Shown: positions 16,128-26,064, counted from the first letter of the stretch. The stretch: DNA of 64,000 nucleotides from Mycobacterium sp. MYCO198283 (GCF_021213805.1 NZ_JAJQJI010000003.1:62001-126000), one strand, 5' to 3'. Made by a program: numbers and translations. Notes: generated from the letters alone by a model not told the origin.

Positions 16128-17811
16128 CCCGCCGGCGCGCCACCGCGTAGCCCAGCGCACCGCCGGCCAGCAGCGCCAGCCACGCCAGATGGGCGGCGAT
16201 GAGCACCTGGCGCTTCGACGGCGACACCCCCGACGCATACCCACCCACCCGGTACAGCGCGATGTCGCCGTCGCCGTAGACCTGCGGCAGCCGCCGCAAC
16301 GTCTCGGCGGCCCGGCCCGTCTCGCCCGGGGTGCCGCGCTCCACGACGATCCAGCCGATGCCGGCCTCGGCCAGCGCGTCGGGTGGAGCGCCGTCGAGCA
16401 GCAGCCGCTGCAGCCGTCGGCCGTCGCGTCCTTCGCCCTCGACCACCCGGCCGGCGATCAGCAGGTCGCCGCTGCCGCGGACGTCGGCGCGCAGCCACCG
16501 CGGCAGCGGGTCGAGCACCGGCGCCGGCCCGGCCCACGCGAACACCCGCATACTGTCGACCGGCACGGTGAGCACCGGCCGCGGATCGGCATTGATCTGC
16601 GCGGCCACCGCCGACCAGCCCGCCGGATAGCGCACCGGCGCCACGGCCCCGCCGACACCCCACGCCAGGTCGGGCAGCGCCACGATCGGCAGCACGCAGC
16701 ACGCCAGCGCGGCGCCGGCCGGTCGCAGCCGCCGCCGCAGCACCAGCGTGGCCGCGGCGGCCGCCAGCGCGTAGCCGGGCATCGCGAGCGCCACCCACTT
16801 CTGCCCGTCGCGCAGCATGCCCAGCCCCGGCAGCGCCCGCACCACCGCCTCCAACGCCGTGCGGCCCGGCCCGGTCGCCAGCAGCGCCGGTGCGACGACC
16901 GCGACACCGGCCAGCAGCAGCAGCGGCCGCGCCGCCCGCTCCCGCCACAGCCGCGGCAGCCCGCAGCCCACCACCGCGAGCAGCAGCACCGTCCCCACCA
17001 GCGCGTAGGCCGTGGTGCGGGTGCCCGGAACGGCGTCGGCGTTCCAGATTCCGCCCAGCCCGGCCAGGCTGCCGATGGTCGCCAGCCCCGGCTCGGCGCG
17101 GGCGGCGAACTCGGCGATGCCCGACGCCGGATGCGCGGCCAGCGACGAGCCCAGCAGCGCCGCGGAAAGCCACGGCGCGGCCGTCACCGCGGCGGCCGCC
17201 ACCGCGCCGGCCGCGCACCGCAGCCGCGGCTGCCCGTCGCCCGGCGCGGCCGTCGCCGCCAGTGCCACCGCCGCGGCCAGCAGCACGCCGGTCGGGGTCA
17301 GCCCCGCCAGCGCGATGAACGACACCAGCAGGCACCCGCTCGGCAGCGCCGGGCCGCCCGCGCGCAGCCGCAGCACCGCGATCGCGACCCAGGGCAGCGC
17401 GCCGTAGCCCACCAGCAGACTCCAGTGCCCCTGCAGCAACCGCTCGGCGACATACGGGTTCCAGATCGCCACGGTCGCCGCGGCCAGCTCACCGGCACGG
17501 CTCGCCGCCGGCAAGACGAGCGCCGCGAGCCGGGCGGCGCCCCAGCCGCCGAGCCACACCCCGAGCATCAGCAGCGCCTTGACCACCACGCCGCCGTCGG
17601 AGAGCGTCGACGCCCAGGCGACCGCCGCGTCCTGCGGCACCGCCCGCGGCGCGGCCTCGGTGAGCCCGAGGGCGGCGTCGGAGAGAAACGACCGCGGCGT
17701 CGACACCGCGTCGCGCAGCAGCAGATATCCGGGCGCGAGCAGCGGCCCGCACACCAGCAGCGTCAGCGCCAGCGCGTAGCCGGGAACGACGAGCCGGGAC
17801 GCCGGCCGCAC
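16111..17811 (-). CDS. Polytopic membrane protein (Rv0226c-type)
   Basis: This protein of about 566 residues has roughly ten or more hydrophobic segments, beginning at residue 8 (LVVPGYALALTLLVCGPLLAPGYLLL) and ending with a last helix before the RRRVTPGR tail. A soluble stretch near 400-530 precedes the final helix. The overall plan resembles GT-C-type membrane glycosyltransferases, but no signature proves it. The GTG at 17811 is placed two bases after the stop of the upstream DUF3068 gene, giving a two-gene operon as in M. tuberculosis Rv0227c-Rv0226c. Confidence 0.75.
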   Translation of the reverse strand: MRPASRLVVPGYALALTLLVCGPLLAPGYLLLRDAVSTPRSFLSDAALGLTEAAPRAVPQDAAVAWASTLSDGGVVVKALLMLGVWLGGWGAARLAALVLPAASRAGELAAATVAIWNPYVAERLLQGHWSLLVGYGALPWVAIAVLRLRAGGPALPSGCLLVSFIALAGLTPTGVLLAAAVALAATAAPGDGQPRLRCAAGAVAAAAVTAAPWLSAALLGSSLAAHPASGIAEFAARAEPGLATIGSLAGLGGIWNADAVPGTRTTAYALVGTVLLLAVVGCGLPRLWRERAARPLLLLAGVAVVAPALLATGPGRTALEAVVRALPGLGMLRDGQKWVALAMPGYALAAAAATLVLRRRLRPAGAALACCVLPIVALPDLAWGVGGAVAPVRYPAGWSAVAAQINADPRPVLTVPVDSMRVFAWAGPAPVLDPLPRWLRADVRGSGDLLIAGRVVEGEGRDGRRLQRLLLDGAPPDALAEAGIGWIVVERGTPGETGRAAETLRRLPQVYGDGDIALYRVGGYASGVSPSKRQVLIAAHLAWLALLAGGALGYAVARRRVTPGR

Positions 17812-17813
17812 CC

Positions 17814-19040
17814 TCAGCGGGGTGGGGGGTTGGCTTCGGGCGGCAGGCCCAGCGGACCGGGCGGGCGCTGCGTGGGGATCTTCTCGGTCTCGGCCTCGGC
17901 GCCCGGTGTCGGCTCGTCGGCGTCGCCGCGGGGGCGGAAGAAGCCGTGGCCGGCGGTGTCGAGGCCCGGATCGATCAGCGCCGACTCGGCCCGCAGGCTG
18001 AACACGCCGAGCAGCGCGCCGCCGATCAGCGCGATCAGGCCGACAGCGGTGAACGTGATCGGCAGGATCCGGCTCCACACCGCGATCCGGTCGCGCTCGT
18101 CGCTGGCGGCGGCGACCTGCTGTTCGACGGTGTCCTCGGTGGACGTCACGCGGTAGTCGATCAGCACCACCTCGGGCCGCTTGGCGTCGCGGGCGTAGTA
18201 CTGGGCCGAATGCTCCTCGGCCTTGACGATGGTGCCGGTCACCGGGTCCACGTTCAGCTCGCGCTCGGCGGCGTAGTAGCGCGTCATGGTGATCGGTTCC
18301 TCGGGGTCGCCCTGCAGCCCCCACTGCGACGCCCGCGCCGTCACGGTGCCGTCCTCGTCGTTGTCGTACAGCGACGGGTACTTGATGGGGTCGACGAGGT
18401 TGCCCTCGGCGTCGTAGCCGATCTTCTGGGTGAACCGGTAGGTGGTGAGCCCGTTGACGGTCTCCTCACCTTCGTAGTTGGCGTCGAACGCCTGCTGTGC
18501 GATGGGGTCGAAGAGCGGATACGTCTTCTTCTCCACGTCGAACGGGAACCGGTAGGCCAACCCCTCGTGCGGCAGCGCGACGTCGACGGCCGGCTGGTCG
18601 CCCTCGATGCTGCGCGGCTTCTGCACCGCGCCGCCCGGATTGGTGTCGTCGGAGACCGCCTCGCCGGACCGGCGGTCGACGGTCACGGTGTCCACGATCG
18701 CCAGCAGCAGGCCGTTGTCCTGCTGCCGGTCGGTGCGGCGCAGCGTGTCGCCCACCTGCAGCGTGACGACGTCGGCGTTGGCGGGCGCCTCGACGGAGAT
18801 CTGCTGCTGCTTCACCACCGGCACGTTCTCGTCCACGACGAACTTGGGGCCGGACAGCGACGCGGGGTCCAGCGCGAAGAGGGCGTTGCCCTCGCTGGCG
18901 AGGCTGGTGTCGACGTCGAGCGGGATCTTGGCGATTCGGCTGGTCGTGTAGGTCACCAGCAGCAGGGCGGCGATGAGCAGCGCCGCACCCAACCCGACAA
19001 GCCCGCACGCCGCGATTCGCATGGCCACTGCGCGGTTCAA
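17814..19040 (-). CDS. DUF3068 membrane-anchored protein (Rv0227c-type)
   Basis: This protein of about 408 residues has an N-terminal membrane helix (AACGLVGLGAALLIAALLLV), a large extracytoplasmic domain (about 45-340) and a second helix (ILPITFTAVGLIALIGGALLGVFSL) followed by a proline-rich cytoplasmic tail. This matches the DUF3068 family of actinobacterial envelope proteins. The TTG at 19040 was chosen because GGGAGG lies four to five bases before it; GTG 19028 and ATG 19022 are further from that site. It is followed immediately by the polytopic membrane protein gene. Confidence 0.75.
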   Translation of the reverse strand: MNRAVAMRIAACGLVGLGAALLIAALLLVTYTTSRIAKIPLDVDTSLASEGNALFALDPASLSGPKFVVDENVPVVKQQQISVEAPANADVVTLQVGDTLRRTDRQQDNGLLLAIVDTVTVDRRSGEAVSDDTNPGGAVQKPRSIEGDQPAVDVALPHEGLAYRFPFDVEKKTYPLFDPIAQQAFDANYEGEETVNGLTTYRFTQKIGYDAEGNLVDPIKYPSLYDNDEDGTVTARASQWGLQGDPEEPITMTRYYAAERELNVDPVTGTIVKAEEHSAQYYARDAKRPEVVLIDYRVTSTEDTVEQQVAAASDERDRIAVWSRILPITFTAVGLIALIGGALLGVFSLRAESALIDPGLDTAGHGFFRPRGDADEPTPGAEAETEKIPTQRPPGPLGLPPEANPPPR

Positions 19041-19189
19041 AGTGCCTCCCTCTAACCTCCGGCGACCGACAGCCCGCAGACCTGCGCCGCCAGCTGGACT
19101 CGGCAGTGGTGGCGAAACTTCACTGACCCTAACAGGCGGGCAGCGGGCCGCCGCGGCACCGCGGATCACTCGGACGGCACACTGGTGCG

Positions 19190-20368
19190 ATGCCCGGTGA
19201 CGACCTCGCCGCCACGGTCGGCGGCACCCGCCCGTTCCTGCCGGCGGTGGAAGGAATGCGGGCCTGCGCGGCGATCGGCGTCGTGGTGACGCACGTGGCC
19301 TTCCAGACCGGCCATTCGAGCGGCGTGGACGGCCGCATCTTCGGCCGCTTCGACCTGGCCGTCGCGGTGTTCTTCGCGCTGTCGGGTTTCCTGCTGTGGC
19401 GCGGTCACGCTGCCGCGGCGCGCGGACTGCGGCCCGCGCCGCCGACCGGGCACTACCTGCGGTCGCGGCTGGTGCGCATCATGCCGGGCTACCTGGTCGC
19501 CGTCGTCGTGATCCTGACGCTGCTCCCGGACGCCGACGACGCCAGCCCGACGGTGTGGCTGGCGAACCTCACGCTGACGCAGATCTACGTGCCGCTGACG
19601 CTGACGGCCGGGCTCACCCAGATGTGGAGTCTCTCGGTGGAGGTCAGCTTCTATCTGGCGCTGCCGGTGCTCGCGCTGCTGGCACGCCGGCTCGGGGTCC
19701 GCGTGCGGGTGCCGGCGATCGCGGCGGTGGGCATCGGCAGCTTCGGCTGGGCACTGCTGCCGCTGCAGTCGGGTGGCGTGAACGCGCTCAACTGGCCGCC
19801 GGCGTTCGTGTCGTGGTTCGCCGCCGGGATGCTGCTCGCCGAGTGGGCCGTCGGCGACGTCGGGCTGCCGCACCGCTGGGCGCGGCGCCGGCTCCTCATG
19901 GCGGCGGTGGCGGTGGCCGCGTTCGGGGTGGCGGCCTCCCCGCTCGCCGGACCCGAAGGCCTGACGCCCGGCAGCCCGGCGCAGTTCATCGTGAAGGTCG
20001 CGATGGGCGCGGTGGTCGCCGGCGCGCTGCTGGCGCCGCTGGTGCTCGACCGCCCCGACACGCCGCACCGGCTGCTCGGCAGCCGCGCGATGGTGACGCT
20101 GGGCCGCTGGTCCTACGGGCTGTTCGTCTGGCACCTGGCCGCGCTGGCGATGGTGTTCCCGGTGATCGGCGCGTTCCCGTTCAGCGGCGACATGCCGGTG
20201 GTGCTGGCCCTGACGGTGGTGTTCGGGTTCGCGATCGCCGCCGTCAGCTACGCGCTGGTGGAATCGCCGTGCCGGAATGCGCTGCGGCGCTGGGAGCAGC
20301 GTCGCCGGCAGGTGCCGCCGCTGGACTCGTCGGTGACGGCGGATCCGGAGCCGTCGATCGCGCGGTAG
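19190..20368 (+). CDS. Membrane acyltransferase 3 family protein (Rv0228-type)
   Basis: This 392-residue protein has about ten transmembrane segments. It opens with the family signature FLPAVEGMRACAAIGVVVTHVAF, including the conserved Arg and His, and has FFALSGFLLWRG and QMWSLSVEVSFYLALPVLAL, all typical of acyltransferase 3 proteins that O-acylate sugars at the membrane. In this setting it may acylate an arabinan-linked or other envelope glycan. Its last 125 bp overlap the 3' end of aftD on the other strand. Confidence 0.83.
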   Translation: MPGDDLAATVGGTRPFLPAVEGMRACAAIGVVVTHVAFQTGHSSGVDGRIFGRFDLAVAVFFALSGFLLWRGHAAAARGLRPAPPTGHYLRSRLVRIMPGYLVAVVVILTLLPDADDASPTVWLANLTLTQIYVPLTLTAGLTQMWSLSVEVSFYLALPVLALLARRLGVRVRVPAIAAVGIGSFGWALLPLQSGGVNALNWPPAFVSWFAAGMLLAEWAVGDVGLPHRWARRRLLMAAVAVAAFGVAASPLAGPEGLTPGSPAQFIVKVAMGAVVAGALLAPLVLDRPDTPHRLLGSRAMVTLGRWSYGLFVWHLAALAMVFPVIGAFPFSGDMPVVLALTVVFGFAIAAVSYALVESPCRNALRRWEQRRRQVPPLDSSVTADPEPSIAR

Positions 20369-23300
20369 CCCGGCGGCGCCGCGCGAAGACGTCCGGCGCG
20401 ACCGCCGAGGCGGCCACGGCGGCGACGGCAACCAGCGCGATCAGCTGCAGCCCCCACGAGTGCCCGACGTAACCGCCGACCGCCCGCCAGGGATGGCGCG
20501 ACAGCACCGCGCCCGCGAGGATCAGCGCCCCCGCCGCCGCGGCGGCGGTCAGCCGGTCGCATCGGCGCGGCCGGTCGCGCAGCAGCCGGCGCGCGGCGAG
20601 CGCGGTTGCGAAGACGGCGACGCCCGCCACGCCGGAGATGAGCCAGCCGACGGCCAGCACCCCCGCCGCCGCGGCGCGCCGCGGCTGCCAGCGCCGCGGC
20701 GGCTCCCCGCCCGCGCGCCGGCGGGCCGGCAGCAGCGCCAGCACCGCCAGTAGCGGAAGCAGCGCGAGCCCGCCGAAGAGCCCGGCCCGGTACACCGCGT
20801 CGGACGGGAACGTCAGCTCGATCGGCCCGGCGGTGCCCGCGGGCACCAGCCAGCCCTGCTGCCAGCCGTTGACCACCACCGACGTCAGCGGCCGCCCGTC
20901 GGCGTCGCGGGCGATCCAGCCGGGGTTGACGCTCTCGGGCACCACCAGCACCCGGTCGGCCCCGGCGGCCGCGGTGCCGATCTGCCGGTGCGCCGGCTGC
21001 CATGCGGTCACCTCGGCGGGCGCGGCCGCGGCGACGGGGATGCCGGCGGCGCGCGGTGCGGTGAGTTGCAGCCCGTCGGCGACGAACGCGGCGCCGGGGC
21101 TCATCAGCACTTCCTGCTCGCCGGCGGGCAGCGCGATCGGCGCCGGATCGCAGAGCGTCACCGGGATCGGCCCGCCGGCGAGCAGCGCCCCGACGGTGGT
21201 GTCGATCCGCGTGTTGACGAACCGGCCCGCGGCGGCGATCACCGGTCCGCGGTCGCAGCCGAGGCGCACCGGGCGGTCGTGGTTGCGGGCGGCGTCGGCG
21301 GCCGCGACCGGCGAGCCGGCGCCGTCGAGCAGCGTCAGCTCCGCCAGGCCGGGCGGCTTGAGCTGGTCGAACCCGACGGCCGTGCGGTCGATCACGTCCG
21401 CCCAGTCGAGCACGCTGACCGTCACCGCGGCGGTGGTGCGGCGCTGCAGCGGCACCGTGACGGTGTCGGACCCGGCGGGGATCTCGCGCACCTGCGGCCC
21501 GGCGCCGGCGTCGACGGCGATGCGGGTGGGCCGGGCGGGCACCGGGGATGCCGGCAGCGTGATCCGCAGCGCCGCGACGTCGGCGGGCCGGGGCAGGTCG
21601 AGGCGCAGCGTCGCCGGTGTCTTGCGCTGCACCACGCGCTGCGGGGCGGTCCACGCGGTGCGCGGGTCGCCGTCGGCGGCGGCGTACGCCGATCCGGCGA
21701 TGTCGGCCAGGTCCGCGTCGCCGGTGGCCCGTACCGTGCCCGGCTGCCGCACCAGGTCGGCGAGCGCCGGCCCCTGCCGCGGCCGCACCCAGCCCGCCGG
21801 TGCCACGGCCACCGGCTGCGCCACGGCGAGCGTGCGGCTGAGGTTCACCGGCTCTTCGGGCGCCAGCGCCATCGTCGCGGCGCAGCGCACGCTGTCGGGG
21901 CCGTCGGCGCAGCCGGGCCGGCCCTGCAGTTCGGAGCCGAGATCCCACATGCCGACCGCCGACCCGGCCGGCGGGCCGGGCACGTCCACGGTGTGGCGCA
22001 CGTCGACCGGGAACGCGAAGCCGGACGCGTCGTACTGCGTCACCGCCAGCTCGGTGATGCCGAACTGCACGCCGGCCGACCCGTTGTCGGTGCCGATCGC
22101 GGTGATCCGCAGCCACGGCGTCTCCCCGTTGGGCAGCGCGACGGTGATCGGCCGGCCGGGTTCGTCGACCCGGGCCGTCGTGGTGCCGTTGACCGTCGAG
22201 ATCTGCATGCGGGTGACCTGCGCGCCGACGGCGGTCGCGCTGGGCGTGACGGTGACGGTCGCGCTGGTCACCGGGTGGTCGAAGTCGACCTGCAGCCACT
22301 GGCCCACCGCAGCCTGCAGCGCATTGGACACCCAGCCGGTGGCGTTGTCCTTGTCGACGGCCGCGGCCGGGCCCGTCGACGGCGACACGCTCGGCAGCGC
22401 GGTCGAATCGGCGGCCGAGCTGGAGACCGTCAGCCGGCCGCCCATCCAGTCGCCGCGCACCGGAAGCGCGCCGCCGGCCGGATAGTCCGGCACCCGGTTG
22501 AAGGTGTTGCGGCGGTCGCCGGCGGCGCGCACGGCCGACGAGTGGTCGTCGACGCGGCCGTAGTCGGTTTCGCGTTCGACGGGAGTGTCGGTCACCGCCA
22601 CGACGGGCGCGGCCAGGCCCGCGGCTCGGGCGTCGTCGGCGAGCAGCACCGGCCCGAGCGGCGGCCGGCCCAGCAGGCGGCGGCGTTCGTCGAGCCGCAG
22701 CACCGCCTCCGGCCCGCCCTCGACGCGCGCCATGTCGTCGACGTCGGCAAAGTACGGCGCGACGGGCTGCGACGGTGCGACCCGGTAGATCTCGACGGCC
22801 GGGTAACGGGGCCGCAGCCCGCTGTCGGAGACGAAGCCCGCCAGTTCGCCGGCGCCGGTCGGCTCGCCGAACTCGGCGACCCGCTGCAGGCCGGGGGAGC
22901 CGTCGACCGCGCGGTGCACGAGCAGCGGCCGGGCCGACCGCGACGTCTCGGGGTCGAGGTCGTTGCGCACCACCACATAGGAGATGCCCTGCCGGGCGAG
23001 GGTGTCGGCGAGCCCGGCCGACGGCCGGCCGGACGCGAACAGCCGCTGCACCGAGTCGAGCGCCCGGATGGTCTGCGGCGGGGTCAGCGGGATCGAGTCG
23101 CGCACGCCCCACGGGCTGTCGCCGAGCACCTGCAGCGGCTCGTCGTGGCTGTTGCCCCACACCTGGGTGGCGAACGGCGCGCCCGGCGCCACGAGCACCC
23201 GGCCGCGGACCGGCTCGCCGCGGTTGTGTGCGTCGAGCCACGCGGCCGCCTCGTGCCAGTGGCTCGGCACCGCGGCGAACGCCCCCGGTGGCGTCAGCCG

Positions 23301-24518
23301 GCCGGTCCAGGCCAGCGACGTCGCCACCGCCAGCGCGACCAGCACGACGGCGCCGACCGCGACGCGGCGGTCGCGTTCGGGATGCGCCCAGGCCGTCACC
23401 CAGCGGCGGCGGGACACCGCGCCCGGCAGCGGCACCCGGCTCAACACGTGCGCCACGGCCAGCGCCAGCGGCAACCGGATGAGCGGTTCGAGCTTGTGCA
23501 CGTTGCGCAGCGGCGCGCCGGCGGCGTCGAGGAACGCCTGCACCTGCGGGGCGATCGGCGAGCCGAGCCCGCCGGAGTAGCCGACCGCGAACAGCGCCAG
23601 GCCGACGAGCAGCATCGCGATCAGCGGTCCGCGGGCCGGCATGCTGCGCATCGCCAGGCCGGCCAGCCCGGCGGCGGCGACGAGGACGGTGGCCAAGATC
23701 GCGACGGCGCCGGTCACCAGCGACGCGCCGGCGGTCGCGGTCGGGGCGACGAACGGCGTCCAGGCGCCGGTGCCGCGCAGCACCTCGGTGAGCGACGCCC
23801 ACTGCGTCGTGACGCCCGACGACTCGATGAAGTCCAAAAACGGCGGGCTGATCTGCCCGAGCAGCAGCAGCGCGACCACCCACCACGCGATCGCCAGCGC
23901 GATGCCCGCCGCCCACCACGCGGTGAACCGCCACCACCGCCGGTTCGGCCGGTGGCACAGCCACCACAGCACCGCGGGCAGGCACCCGGTGAAGGTGGCG
24001 ACCGCGTTGACCGCACCCATCAGCGCGATCGCCGCCGCCGAGCGCATCGCCGCCCGCCGCAGCGAGGACGCCTCACCCCGCAGCGCGACGACGACCGGCA
24101 GCAGCACCCACGGCGCCAGCATCATCGGCAGCGTCTCCGACGAGATCGACCCGAGCGTGGTGAGCACCCGCGGCGACAGCGTGAACGCGACGGCGCCGAC
24201 GATCCGCGACGGGGTGGAGCCGATGCCCAGCGCCTCGGCGACCCGGATGACGCCCCAGCAGCCGGCCGTGAGGAGCAGCGCCCACCACAGCCGCTGCGTC
24301 ACCCAGCCGGGCAGGCCGACGGCGTCACCGAGCAGGAAGAACGCGCCGTGCGGGAAGAGGTAGCCGTAGGCCTGGTTCTGCGCCTGCCCGAACGGCAGCT
24401 CGCTGTTCCACAGGTGGGTGGCGCGCGCCAGGAACCGCAGCGGGTTGGCGGTGAGGTCGAGCTTGGTGTCGGGGGAGATCAACCCCGGCGACTGCGCAAA
24501 ACACAGCAGCAGCGCCAC
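20244..24518 (-). CDS. aftD: Arabinofuranosyltransferase AftD
   Basis: At 1424 residues or more this is a very large envelope enzyme. The N-terminal half (to about 450) is a GT-C-type multispan membrane region starting with SPDTKLDLTANPLRF and LPFGQAQNQAYGYLFPHG. The C-terminal half is mostly extracytoplasmic, with a discoidin-like carbohydrate-binding module at about 700-840 and others after it, and ends in several membrane helices. Size, content and synteny fit AftD (Rv0236c), which adds arabinofuranose from decaprenyl-phosphoarabinose to arabinogalactan and lipoarabinomannan. The start is unclear: the hydrophobic stretch WLAVVGAVALLLCFA begins before the first conventional codon, GTG 24518, and no ATG, GTG or TTG lies between it and the upstream stop, only CTG codons (24593, 24551). 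Confidence 0.88.
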   Translation of the reverse strand: MALLLCFAQSPGLISPDTKLDLTANPLRFLARATHLWNSELPFGQAQNQAYGYLFPHGAFFLLGDAVGLPGWVTQRLWWALLLTAGCWGVIRVAEALGIGSTPSRIVGAVAFTLSPRVLTTLGSISSETLPMMLAPWVLLPVVVALRGEASSLRRAAMRSAAAIALMGAVNAVATFTGCLPAVLWWLCHRPNRRWWRFTAWWAAGIALAIAWWVVALLLLGQISPPFLDFIESSGVTTQWASLTEVLRGTGAWTPFVAPTATAGASLVTGAVAILATVLVAAAGLAGLAMRSMPARGPLIAMLLVGLALFAVGYSGGLGSPIAPQVQAFLDAAGAPLRNVHKLEPLIRLPLALAVAHVLSRVPLPGAVSRRRWVTAWAHPERDRRVAVGAVVLVALAVATSLAWTGRLTPPGAFAAVPSHWHEAAAWLDAHNRGEPVRGRVLVAPGAPFATQVWGNSHDEPLQVLGDSPWGVRDSIPLTPPQTIRALDSVQRLFASGRPSAGLADTLARQGISYVVVRNDLDPETSRSARPLLVHRAVDGSPGLQRVAEFGEPTGAGELAGFVSDSGLRPRYPAVEIYRVAPSQPVAPYFADVDDMARVEGGPEAVLRLDERRRLLGRPPLGPVLLADDARAAGLAAPVVAVTDTPVERETDYGRVDDHSSAVRAAGDRRNTFNRVPDYPAGGALPVRGDWMGGRLTVSSSAADSTALPSVSPSTGPAAAVDKDNATGWVSNALQAAVGQWLQVDFDHPVTSATVTVTPSATAVGAQVTRMQISTVNGTTTARVDEPGRPITVALPNGETPWLRITAIGTDNGSAGVQFGITELAVTQYDASGFAFPVDVRHTVDVPGPPAGSAVGMWDLGSELQGRPGCADGPDSVRCAATMALAPEEPVNLSRTLAVAQPVAVAPAGWVRPRQGPALADLVRQPGTVRATGDADLADIAGSAYAAADGDPRTAWTAPQRVVQRKTPATLRLDLPRPADVAALRITLPASPVPARPTRIAVDAGAGPQVREIPAGSDTVTVPLQRRTTAAVTVSVLDWADVIDRTAVGFDQLKPPGLAELTLLDGAGSPVAAADAARNHDRPVRLGCDRGPVIAAAGRFVNTRIDTTVGALLAGGPIPVTLCDPAPIALPAGEQEVLMSPGAAFVADGLQLTAPRAAGIPVAAAAPAEVTAWQPAHRQIGTAAAGADRVLVVPESVNPGWIARDADGRPLTSVVVNGWQQGWLVPAGTAGPIELTFPSDAVYRAGLFGGLALLPLLAVLALLPARRRAGGEPPRRWQPRRAAAAGVLAVGWLISGVAGVAVFATALAARRLLRDRPRRCDRLTAAAAAGALILAGAVLSRHPWRAVGGYVGHSWGLQLIALVAVAAVAASAVAPDVFARRRRATARSTAPDPPSPTSPAAAPAGDAAPSAAAHSGTAIPPARS

Positions 24519-24595
24519 CGCGCCGACGACGGCGAGCCAGCGTCGGCGCAGCCCGGCGGGCGCTTCGGGGAGCGGTGGAGCGGCGGAGATCAGGG

Positions 24596-24766
24596 TTAGC
24601 GGTTGCCGTACTCGACGCGGTTGAGCACCGACGACTGCGGGTCACCGGCCACCAGCGGCGGCTTGGTGTCCTGCTGCACCATCAGGGTCACCCCGAACAC
24701 CGCGGCGGCGCCGAGCAGCAGGCCGACGACCACGCTGGCCGCCGCCGGAAGTACGAACCGGTCCAT
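24596..24766 (-). CDS. DUF2613 small membrane or secreted protein (Rv0236A-type)
   Basis: This 56-residue protein has one hydrophobic segment (about 6-30) that can serve as signal or anchor, and a short polar tail ending LNRVEYGNR. The ATG at 24766 follows GAGGAG by six bases. M. tuberculosis has Rv0236A, annotated as a small secreted protein, at the same place in front of aftD. The stop lies just upstream of the likely aftD start, so the two are probably co-translated. Its role, perhaps as a small partner of AftD, is not established. Confidence 0.8.
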   Translation of the reverse strand: MDRFVLPAAASVVVGLLLGAAAVFGVTLMVQQDTKPPLVAGDPQSSVLNRVEYGNR

Positions 24767-24888
24767 GCTGAGCTCCTCGAATCCGGGGGTGTCCCGGGTC
24801 GCCAACGTAGCACGTCGCCCGCCTGCGACGGCCGCCCCGCGTCGCACCCGAGCCCGTCCTGCGCGCCGCCGCGTGACAGCATGGCCCG

Positions 24889-26064
24889 ATGGCCGTAACG
24901 CGCACGATCGTGACGCCGCTGGCAGCCGCCGCCGTCCTGCTGGGGTGCTCACCGGACTCCGCCGGCCCGCAGGCCGCTCCCGAGCCGCCCACGCCCGCCG
25001 CCACCAGTGCGGCAACCCGACCGGTGAGCACCGCCATGCCCGTCGCCCCGCCGGCGGGGTGCGTCACCGATCTCGCCGGCGTGGCCGCGCTGCCGCTGCG
25101 CGACCGGGTGGCGCAGCTGCTGATGGTCGGGGTGACCGGCGCCGACGACGCCCGCGCGGTGGTCAGCGAACATCACGTCGGCGGCATCTTCGTCGGCAGC
25201 TGGACCGACCTGTCGCTGCTCGGCGCGCCGCTGGCCGAGATCGCGGACGCGGCCGGGCCGCTGCCGCTGGCCGTCAGCGTCGACGAGGAGGGCGGCCGGG
25301 TGTCGCGGCTCGCCGGGCTCATCGGGTCGCAGCCGTCGGCCCGCGTGCTCGCGGCCACCAAGACGCCCGAGGAGGTCCGCGGCATCGCGGCCGAGCGCGG
25401 CCGAGCGATGCGCGCCCTCGGCATCACCGTCGACTTCGCGCCCGTCGTCGACGTCACCGACGCCCCCGACGACACCGTCATCGGCGACCGGTCGTTCGGC
25501 TCCGATCCGGCGACGGTCACGCGGTACGCCCACGCCTACGCGCAGGGGCTGTCGGACGCGGGTGTCACGCCGGTGCTCAAGCACTTCCCCGGCCACGGCC
25601 ACGCGTCGGGCGATTCGCACGCCCAGGGTGTGGTGTCGCCGGACCTGGCGCAGCTCAAGGCCGTCGACCTGGTGCCCTACCGCGAGCTGACGACGCTGCC
25701 CGGCGTCGCGGTGATGGTGGGCCACCTGCAGGTGCCGGGGCTGACGGGCGGCGACCCGGCGAGCCTGAGCCCCGCCGCCTACGGCCTGCTGCGCAGCGGC
25801 GGCTACGGCGGCCCGGGGTTTCCCGGCGTTGTGTTCACCGACGACCTGTCGAGCATGCGGGCGGTGTCCGACCGCTACGGCGTCGCCGACGCCGCGCTGA
25901 AGAGCCTGCAGGCCGGCGCGGACGTCGCGCTGTGGGTCACCACCGCGCAGGTGCCGGCCGTCGTCGACCGGCTGGCGGCGGCGGTCAAGGCGGGCGAACT
26001 CGACGAGGGGAAGGTCAACTCGTCGGTCCTGAAACTCGCGCTGTCGCGCGGCGCCCGCTGCTGA
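24889..26064 (+). CDS. lpqI: Lipoprotein LpqI, NagZ-type beta-N-acetylglucosaminidase
   Basis: This 391-residue protein starts with a lipoprotein signal (TPLAAAAVLLGC, lipobox LLGC, Cys23). The glycoside hydrolase family 3 domain spans about 65-380: VSVDEEGGRVSRL, the signature KHFPGHGHASGDSH, and the nucleophile loop FTDDLSSM. It removes N-acetylglucosamine from peptidoglycan fragments outside the membrane. Length and location match Rv0237. It is divergent from the DUF2613-aftD pair. Confidence 0.9.
   Translation: MAVTRTIVTPLAAAAVLLGCSPDSAGPQAAPEPPTPAATSAATRPVSTAMPVAPPAGCVTDLAGVAALPLRDRVAQLLMVGVTGADDARAVVSEHHVGGIFVGSWTDLSLLGAPLAEIADAAGPLPLAVSVDEEGGRVSRLAGLIGSQPSARVLAATKTPEEVRGIAAERGRAMRALGITVDFAPVVDVTDAPDDTVIGDRSFGSDPATVTRYAHAYAQGLSDAGVTPVLKHFPGHGHASGDSHAQGVVSPDLAQLKAVDLVPYRELTTLPGVAVMVGHLQVPGLTGGDPASLSPAAYGLLRSGGYGGPGFPGVVFTDDLSSMRAVSDRYGVADAALKSLQAGADVALWVTTAQVPAVVDRLAAAVKAGELDEGKVNSSVLKLALSRGARC

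Noticed and set aside
20988..24599. A 1203-codon open frame on the plus strand opposite aftD
   Set aside because: It is a GC-skew shadow of aftD with no recognisable domain or ribosome binding site.
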